NCBI RefSeq assembly: GCF_002015035.1
Contig: NZ_MUXY01000001.1
Location: forward strand, 62,001-126,000
Direction of reading: 5' to 3'
Origin: Haemophilus parahaemolyticus
GTDB taxonomy: Bacteria > Pseudomonadota > Gammaproteobacteria > Enterobacterales > Pasteurellaceae
Length of the DNA: 64,000 nt
In this document: positions 48,526-57,416 of the stretch, in pieces
Layout of the letters: each line of letters begins with the position of its first letter
How positions within the stretch are numbered: position 1 is the stretch's first letter
The notes under the pieces: model-generated
The model's database searches: none
Told to the model about the DNA's origin: nothing
What the model saw: only the letters and a program-made list of their open reading frames with translations
Made by a program: the position numbers and the translations under genes

Positions 48526-49722
48526 TTATTTGCCTAGAATTTTATACTTTTCGATAGGATATTTAAAATAATAAATAGTTGAGATGATCAGTCTCGTAAA
48601 ACTTGCCCCTAACAAGGCATAGGCTACGCCATATAATTGATGCCCTTTGAATAGGTAGAATAAACTCACAAAGACTGCAATGGAAATAATCTGACTAATA
48701 AATAATAGAACTTGTTTTCCTTGAATGAGCATATTTTGTGAAAATAGCCAAGATAAGCCTGCAATAATAGAGTTGATAACAAAGAAAATAAGGACTGGTG
48801 CAACCTCTATATATTTAGCACTAAAAAAGAACTTAATCACGGGTTCTGCTAAAAGAGGGACAAGAATAATAGCACCTAAACTCATCAAAGCAATAATTGC
48901 CAATACTGTTTTTAATCTATTTAAGTTATTTAATAAACCTGAATAATAGTAATCAGTAAGCATATTAATAAATTTTGTAACTAATGAATCAAATGTAATA
49001 CAAACAGTATAAAGTCCCAAAGTATAATGACCTAGCAGAGCAACAATTAAAAATTTATCAATACTTGCAGTAGTTGCACCAAAGGTTTGATATAAATTCT
49101 GTTTAATCCACGTTTTTAAGAAAAATTTACGCTCTATCGGTTGTATATTTTCTTTCTTTTTGAATTTACTTTCTATTTTATGTAAATAAAATAAGCAAGT
49201 AATAGATTGAATAATGCTATATAAAGTTAAAAGATAAATAACAACCTCAAGAGGTTGCTCACCCCCAAATAAATAAGCCGTTCCATAAACAAGCACTAAA
49301 AATATCGGTTGCTGAAGATTGATTGCACGATAAATTTTTAGGCTTTCATCAATTTTACTTTTTTCTAGCGTAATGGTAATAATAGCTGTTAATAAAACAT
49401 TGATAACAAATAAGAGATGAAATGTTGTGATATTAAAAAATGTTGTTGCGATTGTAGAGGCAATTAAGGCTAATAATAGGAATGCGATAAAATATTTTCG
49501 CCATCCCCAATATTGTTGATTTCGCATTGAAAGAGCAAATGAGAAGCCTGCCCCGCCCGTTGCAAAAGTTACCGCATAAGATACAGATGTAATAAAGAGT
49601 TGGTGAGCTCCGCGATCATCAACTGATAATAATCGGGCAAGTATCAGTGTACTTACCATTGTTAATCCCATACCTAATAGGGTAACAATAATGAGATGAA
49701 TTAGATTACGATTTGTGTTCAT
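48526..49722 (-). CDS. Wzx-like oligosaccharide flippase
   Basis: This MATE/MOP-superfamily protein of about 398 residues has about twelve hydrophobic helices and the polysaccharide-biosynthesis signature region [22 protein letters not shown] near the N-terminus. It probably flips undecaprenyl-linked repeat units across the inner membrane. The ATG at 49722 (MNTNRNLIH) overlaps the pyruvyl transferase gene by 17 nt; an earlier ATG at 49794 is less likely because it would give a polar 24-residue extension inside that gene. The coding region is very AT-rich, suggesting transfer. Confidence 0.82.
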   Translation of the reverse strand: MNTNRNLIHLIIVTLLGMGLTMVSTLILARLLSVDDRGAHQLFITSVSYAVTFATGGAGFSFALSMRNQQYWGWRKYFIAFLLLALIASTIATTFFNITTFHLLFVINVLLTAIITITLEKSKIDESLKIYRAINLQQPIFLVLVYGTAYLFGGEQPLEVVIYLLTLYSIIQSITCLFYLHKIESKFKKKENIQPIERKFFLKTWIKQNLYQTFGATTASIDKFLIVALLGHYTLGLYTVCITFDSLVTKFINMLTDYYYSGLLNNLNRLKTVLAIIALMSLGAIILVPLLAEPVIKFFFSAKYIEVAPVLIFFVINSIIAGLSWLFSQNMLIQGKQVLLFISQIISIAVFVSLFYLFKGHQLYGVAYALLGASFTRLIISTIYYFKYPIEKYKILGK

Positions 49723-50677
49723 ATAATTTTGCAAAAGAAATATCTTTTGTCCATTGGTTGTAATACCCAGAATTTTTTCCATAAGAATTATCACAAACTT
49801 CGTTTTGGATACCTAAAAGACAAGCAAAAATATGTCCGTGTAAACGACTTGTAATAATATTATCGTAGTTTAAAAAGATATTTTGACAACGGGTAATAAC
49901 ATCCATTGAATGACGATACCACACATCATTAATTTTATCTTTTACAAAACCTAAATTAAATTTATTCGCTAAAACAGAAAAACGGCTACACCATAATTCA
50001 AATTTCATATCAGAAGGTAATAAAAGATCATCCCAATCTTTAACATTATTTAAATCAGGTAATGTCGCTTGAATTTCCGATTCAATATGGCTCTTTTCAA
50101 TATCTTTACGTAAGAAATAAAGTGTATTCTTACCAGAAGTTTCTTCTTTTTGTGGTAATGTGCCATAAAGCTGATGAGCCATATCAGGCGATAATGCGAC
50201 ATTAGGTGAAAAATGTGCTTTCATCATCTCAAAAGTATTTGTATCACGAGAAAAAAGATGCAAATCTTTATGTTGAGAAAAAATAGATGCTGATTTTTTC
50301 ATCGCAGCTTCATTTGAAAAATGTGCTGTTTGTGGCAACAAAATAATACGATTATTTGGAAAAGCTTGCACCAAATCTTCACGCATTTTTTGAATGCTTG
50401 GATAAAGATCGCCAAAGTTACCGCCACCGTGGCATAAAATTGTTGTGTTTGGATGCACGAATTTACGCACTTCCTCTAAGTTAAAAGCTTGCAAACAGCG
50501 ACGTAAGCGAATGTTGATTTGGTAATCCTTGAAAAATTGTTCCGTGCCTGCGTAAATCAATAGATCCCCGACATTTTGATGTAGCGGATAGTCAAAATAA
50601 AGCACATCATTTTTATCAATAATTTTTTCTTCAATCTGTTTTAATTGTTGTTTTAATGCCAAAAGCACTTGATTCAT
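49706..50677 (-). CDS. Polysaccharide pyruvyl transferase family protein
   Basis: Members transfer pyruvate ketals onto sugars of exopolysaccharides or act as other GT-B-like transferases. The 323-aa protein shows DYPLHQNVGDLLIYAG, the glycine-rich LCHGGGNFGDLYP, LLPQTAHFSNE, LSPDMAHQLYG and the C-terminal TSRLHGHIFACLLGI, all typical of PS_pyruv_trans. It is the first gene of the six-gene minus-strand cluster and implies an acidic pyruvylated surface glycan if active. GAGAGA precedes the ATG. Confidence 0.86.
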   Translation of the reverse strand: MNQVLLALKQQLKQIEEKIIDKNDVLYFDYPLHQNVGDLLIYAGTEQFFKDYQINIRLRRCLQAFNLEEVRKFVHPNTTILCHGGGNFGDLYPSIQKMREDLVQAFPNNRIILLPQTAHFSNEAAMKKSASIFSQHKDLHLFSRDTNTFEMMKAHFSPNVALSPDMAHQLYGTLPQKEETSGKNTLYFLRKDIEKSHIESEIQATLPDLNNVKDWDDLLLPSDMKFELWCSRFSVLANKFNLGFVKDKINDVWYRHSMDVITRCQNIFLNYDNIITSRLHGHIFACLLGIQNEVCDNSYGKNSGYYNQWTKDISFAKLYEHKS

Positions 50678-50818
50678 CGTAATCTCTCAAAAAGTAAAAT
50701 AAAAAAATGAGCGAGGATAAGACCACGCTCACGCAAAAGCGTTCTAAAAACTCTCAAAATAATGGTGCATTTTAGCAATAATTCACGCAAAATACGCAAA
50801 AATCTTTTTGAGGTGTCT

Positions 50819-51562
50819 ATGTTTTTTTATCTAACTAAAATTCTAACCGCAATTGCCCTCCCTCCCTTTAACATTGCGGTGATTTGGATTTTTTCGCTCA
50901 TTTTAAACCGCTTGCATTACAAGAAAATAAGCCGCTTTCTGACTATTTTTGGCATTGCGATGCTCTATCTTTTCAGCACGCCTTTTATGGCAACGATGCT
51001 CAGCAATTCTTTGATTGAAGAGAATAAACTCACGCTACAAGATTACCACCAAGCACAAGCGATAGTCGTGCTTGGTGGTGGTTTGCGCGATAGCACAGAG
51101 TTGTATGGAAATATTACGGTGACCAATAACGAACTGGAACGAATGCGTTATGCTGCGTTTTTACACAACGAAACAGGCTTGCCGATTTTAGCCACAGGCA
51201 GATCACCAAACGGTAATTCAGAAGCAAAAGTGATTGCCAAAGAGTTCCAACAATTCTTTGATGTACCAACCAGATGGGAAGAGAGTGAAGCAAAAACCAC
51301 CAAAGAAAATGCGCTCTACACCAAGCAAATGCTTGAAAAAGAAGGCATCAATAAAATTATTTTAGTCACCCAAAACTGGCATATGAAACGAGCAAAAATG
51401 CTTTATGAACAGCAAGGTTTTGAGGTGCTGCCAGCTGGCGTAGGCTATGGCAAAACGCCTTGGGAATATATCAATTTTATGTATTTCGTCCCGCAATCGG
51501 GCGCAATGGATAATATGATGCAGTTGCTTAAAGAGTGGTTGGGGTATTGGAAAGAGAAATAA
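50819..51562 (+). CDS. ElyC/YdcF-like DUF218 envelope protein
   Basis: This 247-aa protein has two N-terminal membrane segments (about 5-25 and 38-58) and a periplasmic DUF218 domain: AQAIVVLGGGLRD, RMRYAAFLHNETGLPILATGRSP, ESEAKTTKENALYTK and ILVTQNWHMKRAKMLYEQQGF. E. coli ElyC of this family affects peptidoglycan lipid-carrier metabolism at low temperature; the exact reaction is not settled. The ATG at 50819 follows GAGGTG. It is divergent from the polysaccharide cluster. The end of the gene is tandemly duplicated (18 bp including the stop). Confidence 0.82.
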   Translation: MFFYLTKILTAIALPPFNIAVIWIFSLILNRLHYKKISRFLTIFGIAMLYLFSTPFMATMLSNSLIEENKLTLQDYHQAQAIVVLGGGLRDSTELYGNITVTNNELERMRYAAFLHNETGLPILATGRSPNGNSEAKVIAKEFQQFFDVPTRWEESEAKTTKENALYTKQMLEKEGINKIILVTQNWHMKRAKMLYEQQGFEVLPAGVGYGKTPWEYINFMYFVPQSGAMDNMMQLLKEWLGYWKEK

Positions 51563-51580
51563 TATTGGAAAGAGAAATAA
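51545..51580 (+). repeat. 18-bp tandem duplication at the end of the ElyC-like gene
   Basis: TATTGGAAAGAGAAATAA occurs twice head to tail. The first copy holds the last codons and stop of the ElyC-like gene; the second is non-coding. Confidence 0.9.
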
Positions 51581-51600
51581 TAAAAGAAAGCCACTTTTGA

Positions 51601-52740
<1,140 letters not shown>

Positions 52741-52798
52741 TTTTGTCATTCATCACATTAAACGCGATTTGTTAAAGTCAACGCTTCTTTAAGAATCT

Positions 52799-52858
52799 AA
52801 GCGGTTAAATTCCCTCACTATTTTGCAAAACGTGAGAAGAAGTTGACCGCTTGTTTTT
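52799..52858 (+). repeat. Uptake-signal hairpin, copy A (leuB terminator)
   Basis: Outer arms AAGCGGTTAA (52799-52808) and TTGACCGCTT (52843-52852), inner CTCAC / GTGAG, then GTTTTTT. It is homologous, loop included, to the hairpin at 56214-56275 on the other side of the thiamine cassette. It probably terminates leuB transcription. Confidence 0.75.
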
Positions 52859-52889
52859 TCTACCAAACAAGCGTAAACTTACCAACAAT

Positions 52890-52963
52890 TTTTAGTCGGG
52901 GTGCCGAAAGGCTGAGATGATACCCGTGAACCTGAAACAGTTAGCACTGACGTAGGAAACTAA
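52890..52963 (+). ncRNA. TPP riboswitch (THI element)
   Basis: Conserved blocks are present in order: GGGGTGCC, GGCTGAGATGATACCCG, GAACCTGA, CAGTTAGCACTGACGTAGG. The closing stem pairs TTAGT (5') with ACTAA (3'), placing the switch directly against the ATG of a 22-codon mini-ORF at 52965. It should repress the thiZXY-tenA cassette when thiamine pyrophosphate is plentiful. Confidence 0.96.
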
Positions 52964-52964
52964 T

Positions 52965-53033
52965 ATGTCAAAAAATCCATTCTCTTTTCATCCTATTTTT
53001 CATCATTTCGTCTTGCTCGCCCGTTCTCTTTGA
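52965..53033 (+). CDS. Putative 22-codon leader peptide behind the TPP riboswitch
   Basis: An ATG lies 2 nt after the riboswitch's closing stem, with AGGA of the aptamer's conserved TAGGAAAC 7-8 nt upstream as ribosome-binding site. It encodes a 22-residue hydrophobic, His/Phe-rich peptide (starts MSKNPFSFHP, ends LLARSL) and stops at 53031-53033. thiZ begins 15 bp later. The peptide itself may not matter; the arrangement would let TPP folding control translation of the leader and, by coupling, thiZ. It could instead be a chance ORF. Confidence 0.4.
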   Translation: MSKNPFSFHPIFHHFVLLARSL

Positions 53034-53048
53034 TTGTTGAGGTGAACG

Positions 53049-53768
53049 ATGGTGCGTATTCAAGATTTGAGTCTTGCCTTTAATGAACAAACGTTATTTG
53101 AGCATCTTAATTTAACCCTGTTGCCAAACGAATGGGTAAGCTTGTTGGGCAGTTCAGGCGTGGGAAAATCGACACTTTTGCGACTACTAGCGGGCATTGA
53201 AACACAAGGTGTGGTGCAGGGGAAAATCCTATTTGAACCGAAAATTCGTATTGCGTGGTTGCCTCAAAAAGAGACACTTTATCCGTGGCTATCAATTGTC
53301 GATAACGTGCAGTTGCAAGCGGTCTTATTTGGGCGAAAATCTGCAAAAACCACTGAAAAAGCTACAATGTTGCTTGAAAAAGTGGGAATGGCAGCACATT
53401 GGCACAAGCCTTGTTCGCAGCTTTCGGGCGGGCAAAAACAGCGGGTTGCCTTGGCACGCACCTTAATGCAAGAGGCGGATTTGATTTTGCTTGATGAGCC
53501 TTTTTCCGCTCTTGATGCCATCAGTCGCCATCAACTTCAAGATTTAGCCTTTGAACTGCTCGAAGATAAATCAGTGCTGCTCGTGACCCACGATCCGCAA
53601 GAGGCATTACGGCTAAGTCAGCGTATTTTTGTGTTGCGTTCGCCTGAATCTCATCAAACAGCATTATCGGAGGTAATTTTGCCAGAAGGTAACGCCCCGC
53701 GTGAGTTGCATCAAGCCAATTTATGGGCGTTGCAGCAACAATTATTGCGGGAATTAGGGGGCGAATAA
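53049..53768 (+). CDS. thiZ: Thiamine-precursor ABC transporter ATPase ThiZ
   Basis: ThiZ energises uptake of N-formyl-4-amino-5-aminomethyl-2-methylpyrimidine, a thiamine breakdown product. The 239-aa ATPase has Walker A LGSSGVGKST, Q-loop WLPQKETLYPWLS, signature LSGGQKQRVALARTL, Walker B LILLDEPFSALDA and the switch His in LLVTHDP. GAGGTGA precedes the ATG. Its stop overlaps the thiX start (TAATG). Confidence 0.92.
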   Translation: MVRIQDLSLAFNEQTLFEHLNLTLLPNEWVSLLGSSGVGKSTLLRLLAGIETQGVVQGKILFEPKIRIAWLPQKETLYPWLSIVDNVQLQAVLFGRKSAKTTEKATMLLEKVGMAAHWHKPCSQLSGGQKQRVALARTLMQEADLILLDEPFSALDAISRHQLQDLAFELLEDKSVLLVTHDPQEALRLSQRIFVLRSPESHQTALSEVILPEGNAPRELHQANLWALQQQLLRELGGE

Positions 53769-54505
53769 TGAAAATTCGCCTACTTAAACCGCTTTTAATT
53801 GTTGGCGTGTTGTTGATGATCTGGCAAATGGTCGCAACCTTGGGCAGCTTCCCACACTACATTTTTCCCTCACCACAAGCTGTCGGGCAGCAGTTATTCA
53901 CACACGCTGAACTGCTTTGGCAGCATACGCAAGTCACGTTGTTAGAAATCTGCTTAGGGCTGTTGTTAGGCTTTCTATTTGGGTTGATTTCGGCGTTGTT
54001 GCTCTCATTTTTTCGTCAAATTTCTGCCGTGTTATTGCCGATTTTGGTCATTTCGCAAGCGATTCCCGTGTTTGCTATTGCGCCGTTGTTGGTGTTGTGG
54101 TTTGGCTATGGAATGGCATCCAAAATTGTGATGTCAGTGCTGATTATCTACTTCCCCGTCACGGCAGCTTGTTATGATGGACTACGCAACACCCCACAAG
54201 CGTGGCTCGATTTGGCGAAAACCTTTAACATTTCCCCCTTGCGTTTATTGCTTAAAGTGCGATTACCTGCGGCTTTGCCTGCTTTTGCTTCGGGCTTGCG
54301 AATTGCCGTTTCGGTCGCCCCGATTGGTGCGGTGGTAGGTGAATGGGTAGGTTCATCTGAAGGCTTGGGGTATTTGATGATTCACGCCAATGCCAGAATG
54401 CAAGTCGATTTAATGTTTGCCGCCTTACTGATTTTAGTGTCAATTTCACTCTGTTTATATTTCAGCATTGATTGGCTATTACACCGTTTTATTTGGTCTG
54501 TTTAA
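53768..54505 (+). CDS. thiX: Thiamine-precursor ABC transporter permease ThiX
   Basis: This 245-aa permease of the SsuC/TauC type has about six membrane helices and the EAA loop DLAKTFNISPLRLLLKVRLPAALPAFASGLRIA, which contacts ThiZ. It starts in the thiZ stop (TAATG) and is followed by thiY after 21 bp. The upstream in-frame Met at 53723 lies within thiZ and is rejected. Confidence 0.92.
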   Translation: MKIRLLKPLLIVGVLLMIWQMVATLGSFPHYIFPSPQAVGQQLFTHAELLWQHTQVTLLEICLGLLLGFLFGLISALLLSFFRQISAVLLPILVISQAIPVFAIAPLLVLWFGYGMASKIVMSVLIIYFPVTAACYDGLRNTPQAWLDLAKTFNISPLRLLLKVRLPAALPAFASGLRIAVSVAPIGAVVGEWVGSSEGLGYLMIHANARMQVDLMFAALLILVSISLCLYFSIDWLLHRFIWSV

Positions 54506-54526
54506 CTTTTCATTAAAGGAGAAAAA

Positions 54527-55471
54527 ATGAAGACAATCATCCGTTATTTCAGCTTTGTAATGGGGCTAATGCTCACGCTTCCTAGCTTTGCAAAAGAGAA
54601 AATCAGCGTAATGCTAGATTGGTATGTAAACCCCGATCATGCAGCCATCATTGTGGCTCAACAAAAAGGCTTTTTTGAGAAAAATAACCTTGAGGTTGAA
54701 ATTATCGAACCTGCTGATCCTGCATTACCGCCGAAATTAGCGGCGGCAGGAAAAGTTGATTTAGCCGTGAGTTATCAGCCTCAGCTTTATCAACAAGTGG
54801 CAGAAGGCTTGCCTTTAGTGCGGGTGGGTTCACTGATTTCAAATCCATTAAATAGCGTAGTGGTACTAAAAAAGAGCAATTTGAAAAGCCTTGCTGATTT
54901 AAAAGGTAAAAAAGTGGGGTATTCTGTCAGCGGTTTTGAAGATGGATTACTTGATACAATGCTTCATTCTATTGGTTTAAGCAATAAAGATGTGGAATTA
55001 GTGAATGTAAATTGGTCGCTTTCGCCCTCTCTTTTAACTGGACAAGTGGATGCTGTGATTGGTGCATTTCGTAATTTTGAACTCAATCAGCTTGCTTTAG
55101 AAAAGCAAGAAGGTATCGCATTCTTCCCTGAACAATATGGCGTGCCTGCTTATGATGAGTTGATTTTAGTTGCTAATAAAAACAGCGTAACAGATAAAAA
55201 AACATCGGCATTTTTGACCGCACTTGAACAAGCCACCGACTATCTACAAGCTCACCCTAATGAAGCGTGGCAAGCCTTTGTCAGCTATAAACCGAACGAA
55301 CTCAACACGCCATTAAACCAACTGGCGTGGAAAGACACGCTCCCTTTCTTAGCCAATAAACCTCGCCAATTAGACGCTAAACGTTATCAACAAATGGCAG
55401 AATTTATGCAACAAAAAGGCTTAATTCCAAAAGCCTTAGCGTTGAAAGAATATGCGGTAGAAATTGAATAA
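54527..55471 (+). CDS. thiY: Thiamine-precursor binding protein ThiY
   Basis: ThiY is the periplasmic binding protein of the system; the family binds formylaminopyrimidine. The 314-aa protein has a signal peptide cleaved after about residue 22 (LTLPSFA|KEK), then SVMLDWYVNPDHAAIIVAQ, FFEKNNLEVEIIEPADP, the substrate-site NSVVVLKKSN and GKKVGYSVSGFEDGLLDTML. It has the NMT1/THI5-like fold. AAAGGAG precedes the ATG. tenA follows by 9 bp. Confidence 0.93.
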   Translation: MKTIIRYFSFVMGLMLTLPSFAKEKISVMLDWYVNPDHAAIIVAQQKGFFEKNNLEVEIIEPADPALPPKLAAAGKVDLAVSYQPQLYQQVAEGLPLVRVGSLISNPLNSVVVLKKSNLKSLADLKGKKVGYSVSGFEDGLLDTMLHSIGLSNKDVELVNVNWSLSPSLLTGQVDAVIGAFRNFELNQLALEKQEGIAFFPEQYGVPAYDELILVANKNSVTDKKTSAFLTALEQATDYLQAHPNEAWQAFVSYKPNELNTPLNQLAWKDTLPFLANKPRQLDAKRYQQMAEFMQQKGLIPKALALKEYAVEIE

Positions 55472-55480
55472 GGAAAAAAG

Positions 55481-56128
55481 ATGATTGAACAACTCATTCA
55501 ACAAGCTCAGCCTTATTGGCAACAATATATTGAACACGAATTTGTGCAACAGCTCGCAAAAGGTACGCTACCAAAAGCTTGTTTTCAGCATTATTTGAAG
55601 CAGGATTATCTCTATCTTTTTCATTACAGCCGAGCCTTTGCCTTAGGTGTATTCAAGGCAAAAAATTTCGCTGAAATGGAAACACCTCGTAAAACCTTAG
55701 AGATTCTTTGCCAAGAAATTCAACTACATTTAAATTATTGCCGTGAGTGGGGAATTAGTGAGCAAGAGATTTTTGCTACTCAAGAAAGTGCCGCTTGCAT
55801 TGCTTATACTCGCTATTTGCTTGATTGTGGCATGACGGGCAGTTTGGCTGAGCTTTATGCAGCTGTAACCCCTTGTGCTTTGGGTTACGCTCAAGTTGCT
55901 CGTTACATTACTCAGCATTATCCTCGCTTACCGAACAACCCTTATCAAACGTGGATTGATACCTATGCGAGTGAGGAATTTCAACAAGCCGCCCAAGAAA
56001 CCGTTGATTTTCTTACCGCACTTTGCAAACCACTAAACCCAAGCCAACTTGCCGAGATTCAACAGATTTTCACCACTGCAACTAGAATGGAAATTGCGTT
56101 TTGGCAAATGGGGTTGGATTTGGCTTAG
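55481..56128 (+). CDS. tenA: Aminopyrimidine aminohydrolase TenA (thiaminase II)
   Basis: TenA hydrolyses aminomethylpyrimidine to HMP in thiamine salvage. The 215-aa all-helical protein has FQHYLKQDYLYLFHYSRAFALG, the catalytic cysteine in AAVTPCALGYAQVA (about residue 132), and the C-terminal MEIAFWQMGLDLA with the catalytic glutamate. It closes the cassette. Together with ThiXYZ it gives an import-and-recycle route for degraded thiamine rather than de novo synthesis. Confidence 0.94.
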   Translation: MIEQLIQQAQPYWQQYIEHEFVQQLAKGTLPKACFQHYLKQDYLYLFHYSRAFALGVFKAKNFAEMETPRKTLEILCQEIQLHLNYCREWGISEQEIFATQESAACIAYTRYLLDCGMTGSLAELYAAVTPCALGYAQVARYITQHYPRLPNNPYQTWIDTYASEEFQQAAQETVDFLTALCKPLNPSQLAEIQQIFTTATRMEIAFWQMGLDLA

Positions 56129-56213
56129 GTACATTTTGCTAGGATCAGCAAAATAGCGATCCGAAAAAAAGCAGTTATTCATCAAAATAAAGATAACAGA
56201 GTAGAACCTTAGT

Positions 56214-56275
56214 CAAGCGGTCAAATTTCTCTCACCATTTGCAACACGTGAGAATAATCTGACCGCTTGTTTTTT
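56214..56275 (+). repeat. Uptake-signal hairpin, copy B (tenA terminator)
   Basis: Perfect 10-bp outer arms CAAGCGGTCA (56214-56223) and TGACCGCTTG (56260-56269), inner CTCAC / GTGAG, then six T. It aligns along its whole length with copy A at 52799-52858, including the loop word TTTGCAA. It probably terminates tenA transcription. Confidence 0.8.
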
Positions 56276-56319
56276 CCTTCTGATTACCTTTCTTTTAGTT
56301 CAATTTTTAACCTTTCGCG

Positions 56320-56363
56320 AGGCAGTATACTGCCTGTTAGTATCTCTTTACAGAGATACTAAC
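56320..56363. promoter_or_regulatory. Two abutting perfect palindromes upstream of the Sel1 gene
   Basis: AGGCAGTATACTGCCT (56320-56335) is a 16-bp perfect palindrome. Directly adjoining is a 12-bp perfect stem, GTTAGTATCTCT / AGAGATACTAAC, with a TTAC loop (56336-56363). Both halves share an AGTAT core. They lie about 70 bp upstream of the Sel1 ATG and look like operators, since no T tract follows. No regulator gene remains nearby. Confidence 0.6.
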
Positions 56364-56431
56364 AAAACATATTGCTAAACAATAAACATGTTTAGAGAGA
56401 TGAATGATTGGTTAATAAATGGACAATTTCT

Positions 56432-56982
56432 ATGCGATTCACAAAAACACTTCTTACCACCGCACTTTTCGGTGCTTCTGTATTTTCTTTTCAATCCACC
56501 GCTTGGGCGGATACGCCAGAACAGCAATTCCAACAAGGTTTTGAAGCTACAAAAGGGGCGATTATCAAACTGCCTTTAAACTTTGGTTACCTTTGGCTGA
56601 GCAGGGGGATGCAGATGCTCAATTTAATTTGGGCAATATGTATGATAACGGACAAGGCATCAAACAAGATTATTTTGAAGCGGTGAAATGGTATCGTCAA
56701 GCGGCGGAGCAGGGGAATGCAAAGGCTCAATTTAATTTGGGCAATATGTATGATAACGGAAAAGGCGTCAAACAAGATTATTTTGAAGCGGTGAAATGGT
56801 ATCGCAAAGTAGCGGAGCAGGGGAATGCAAATGCTCAAGTTCTATTAGGATTCTTATATATTTTGGGAAAAGGTGTTCAACGAAATAAAGCTTTAGCCAA
56901 AGAATGGTTTGGCAAGGCTTGTGATAATGGCGATCAAGAAGGTTGCGAATATTATGGTAAGTTAAATAGAGGGGAACTCTAA
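56432..56982 (+). pseudogene. Secreted Sel1-repeat protein gene, frameshifted
   Basis: The ATG at 56432 opens a signal peptide (MRFTKTLLTTALFGASVFSF, cleavage after about residue 27) and EQQFQQGFEATK. At the run AAAAGGGG (56551-56558) the frame is lost; one extra A would restore RGDYQTAFKLWLPLAEQGDADAQ and the Sel1 repeats that follow to a stop at 56982. Two near-identical 108-bp units (36 residues, AQFNLGNMYDNGxGxKQDYF) and a divergent last repeat with CDNGDQEGCEYYG are present. Sel1 proteins are protein-interaction scaffolds. It is a pseudogene unless sequencing error or phase switching explains the shift. Confidence 0.75.
56597..56812 (+). repeat. 108-bp tandem repeat (two Sel1 units)
   Basis: Two head-to-tail copies offset by exactly 108 bp (for example GCAGATGCTC at 56611 and GCAAAGGCTC at 56719) encode consecutive 36-residue Sel1 motifs that are nearly identical in DNA, indicating recent duplication and a substrate for unequal recombination. 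Confidence 0.8.
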
Positions 56983-57180
56983 TGCCAACTTTACAATGCG
57001 AATTTTGGAATGTAGGGCAAGGGTTATTTTCAAGTGGGCGTATTCAAATGGGAGACGCCCCAGCCTTTTATTGGGTTTATTGCTAGCAAGTTCCCCATCA
57101 TGGTTCAAAGCATAATTGGCAGCCAGGATTAGCAAGCATATTTTCGCCTTGTCTTAGTGTGTTTTTGATTAGCCAAAACA
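56982..57180 (+). pseudogene. Metallo-beta-lactamase-fold hydrolase gene, internally deleted
   Basis: An ATG overlapping the Sel1 stop (TAATG) starts MPTLQCEFWNVGQGLFSSGR, the N-terminal strand of a ComEC/MBL-fold hydrolase (FWNVGQG). After WVYC a TAG appears (57084-57086), and in the same frame the sequence continues QVPHHGSKHNWQPGLASIF, a motif normally more than a hundred residues further on. So the catalytic middle (HxHxDH region) has been deleted. The original function is unknown; the coupling to a Sel1 gene suggests a module. Confidence 0.6.
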
Positions 57181-57379
57181 GCCCGATCTTCAAGAAAAAA
57201 TTGAAGCAATTAAAGAAGAGTTGGTATTAAGTAAAGATCCGAAAGTGTTAATCAAGCTAGGCGAGTTGGAAAAAGATAAAGCTAAAGCGAAAACATATTT
57301 TGGTGATGCCTGCGATTTACGCAGCCAAGAAGGGTGTGATAAATATCGAGAGTTAAACGAAAAAGAACAAGAGAAATAA
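57179..57379 (+). pseudogene. C-terminal stub of a second Sel1-like gene
   Basis: An open frame without a start codon encodes a charged helical stretch (EKIEAIKEELVLSKDPKV) and ends AKTYFGDACDLRSQEGCDKYRELN, matching the terminal motif AKEWFGKACDNGDQEGCEYYGKLN of the upstream Sel1 gene. It begins where the deleted MBL gene breaks off and ends 7 bp before the IS element. Confidence 0.55.
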
Positions 57380-57416
57380 TTGCCCATGATCTGCCCCCAA
57401 AAAGTTGGACAGTTAG

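Noticed and set aside
56551..56558. Programmed -1 frameshift in the Sel1 gene
   Set aside because: A-AAA-GGG does not allow re-pairing of the A-site tRNA in the -1 frame, and no downstream stimulatory structure is evident; a one-base deletion is simpler.
57380..57390. GATC as IS target-site duplication
   Set aside because: GATC next to both ends is explained better as part of the inverted ends (TGATCTGCC), leaving no matching flank.
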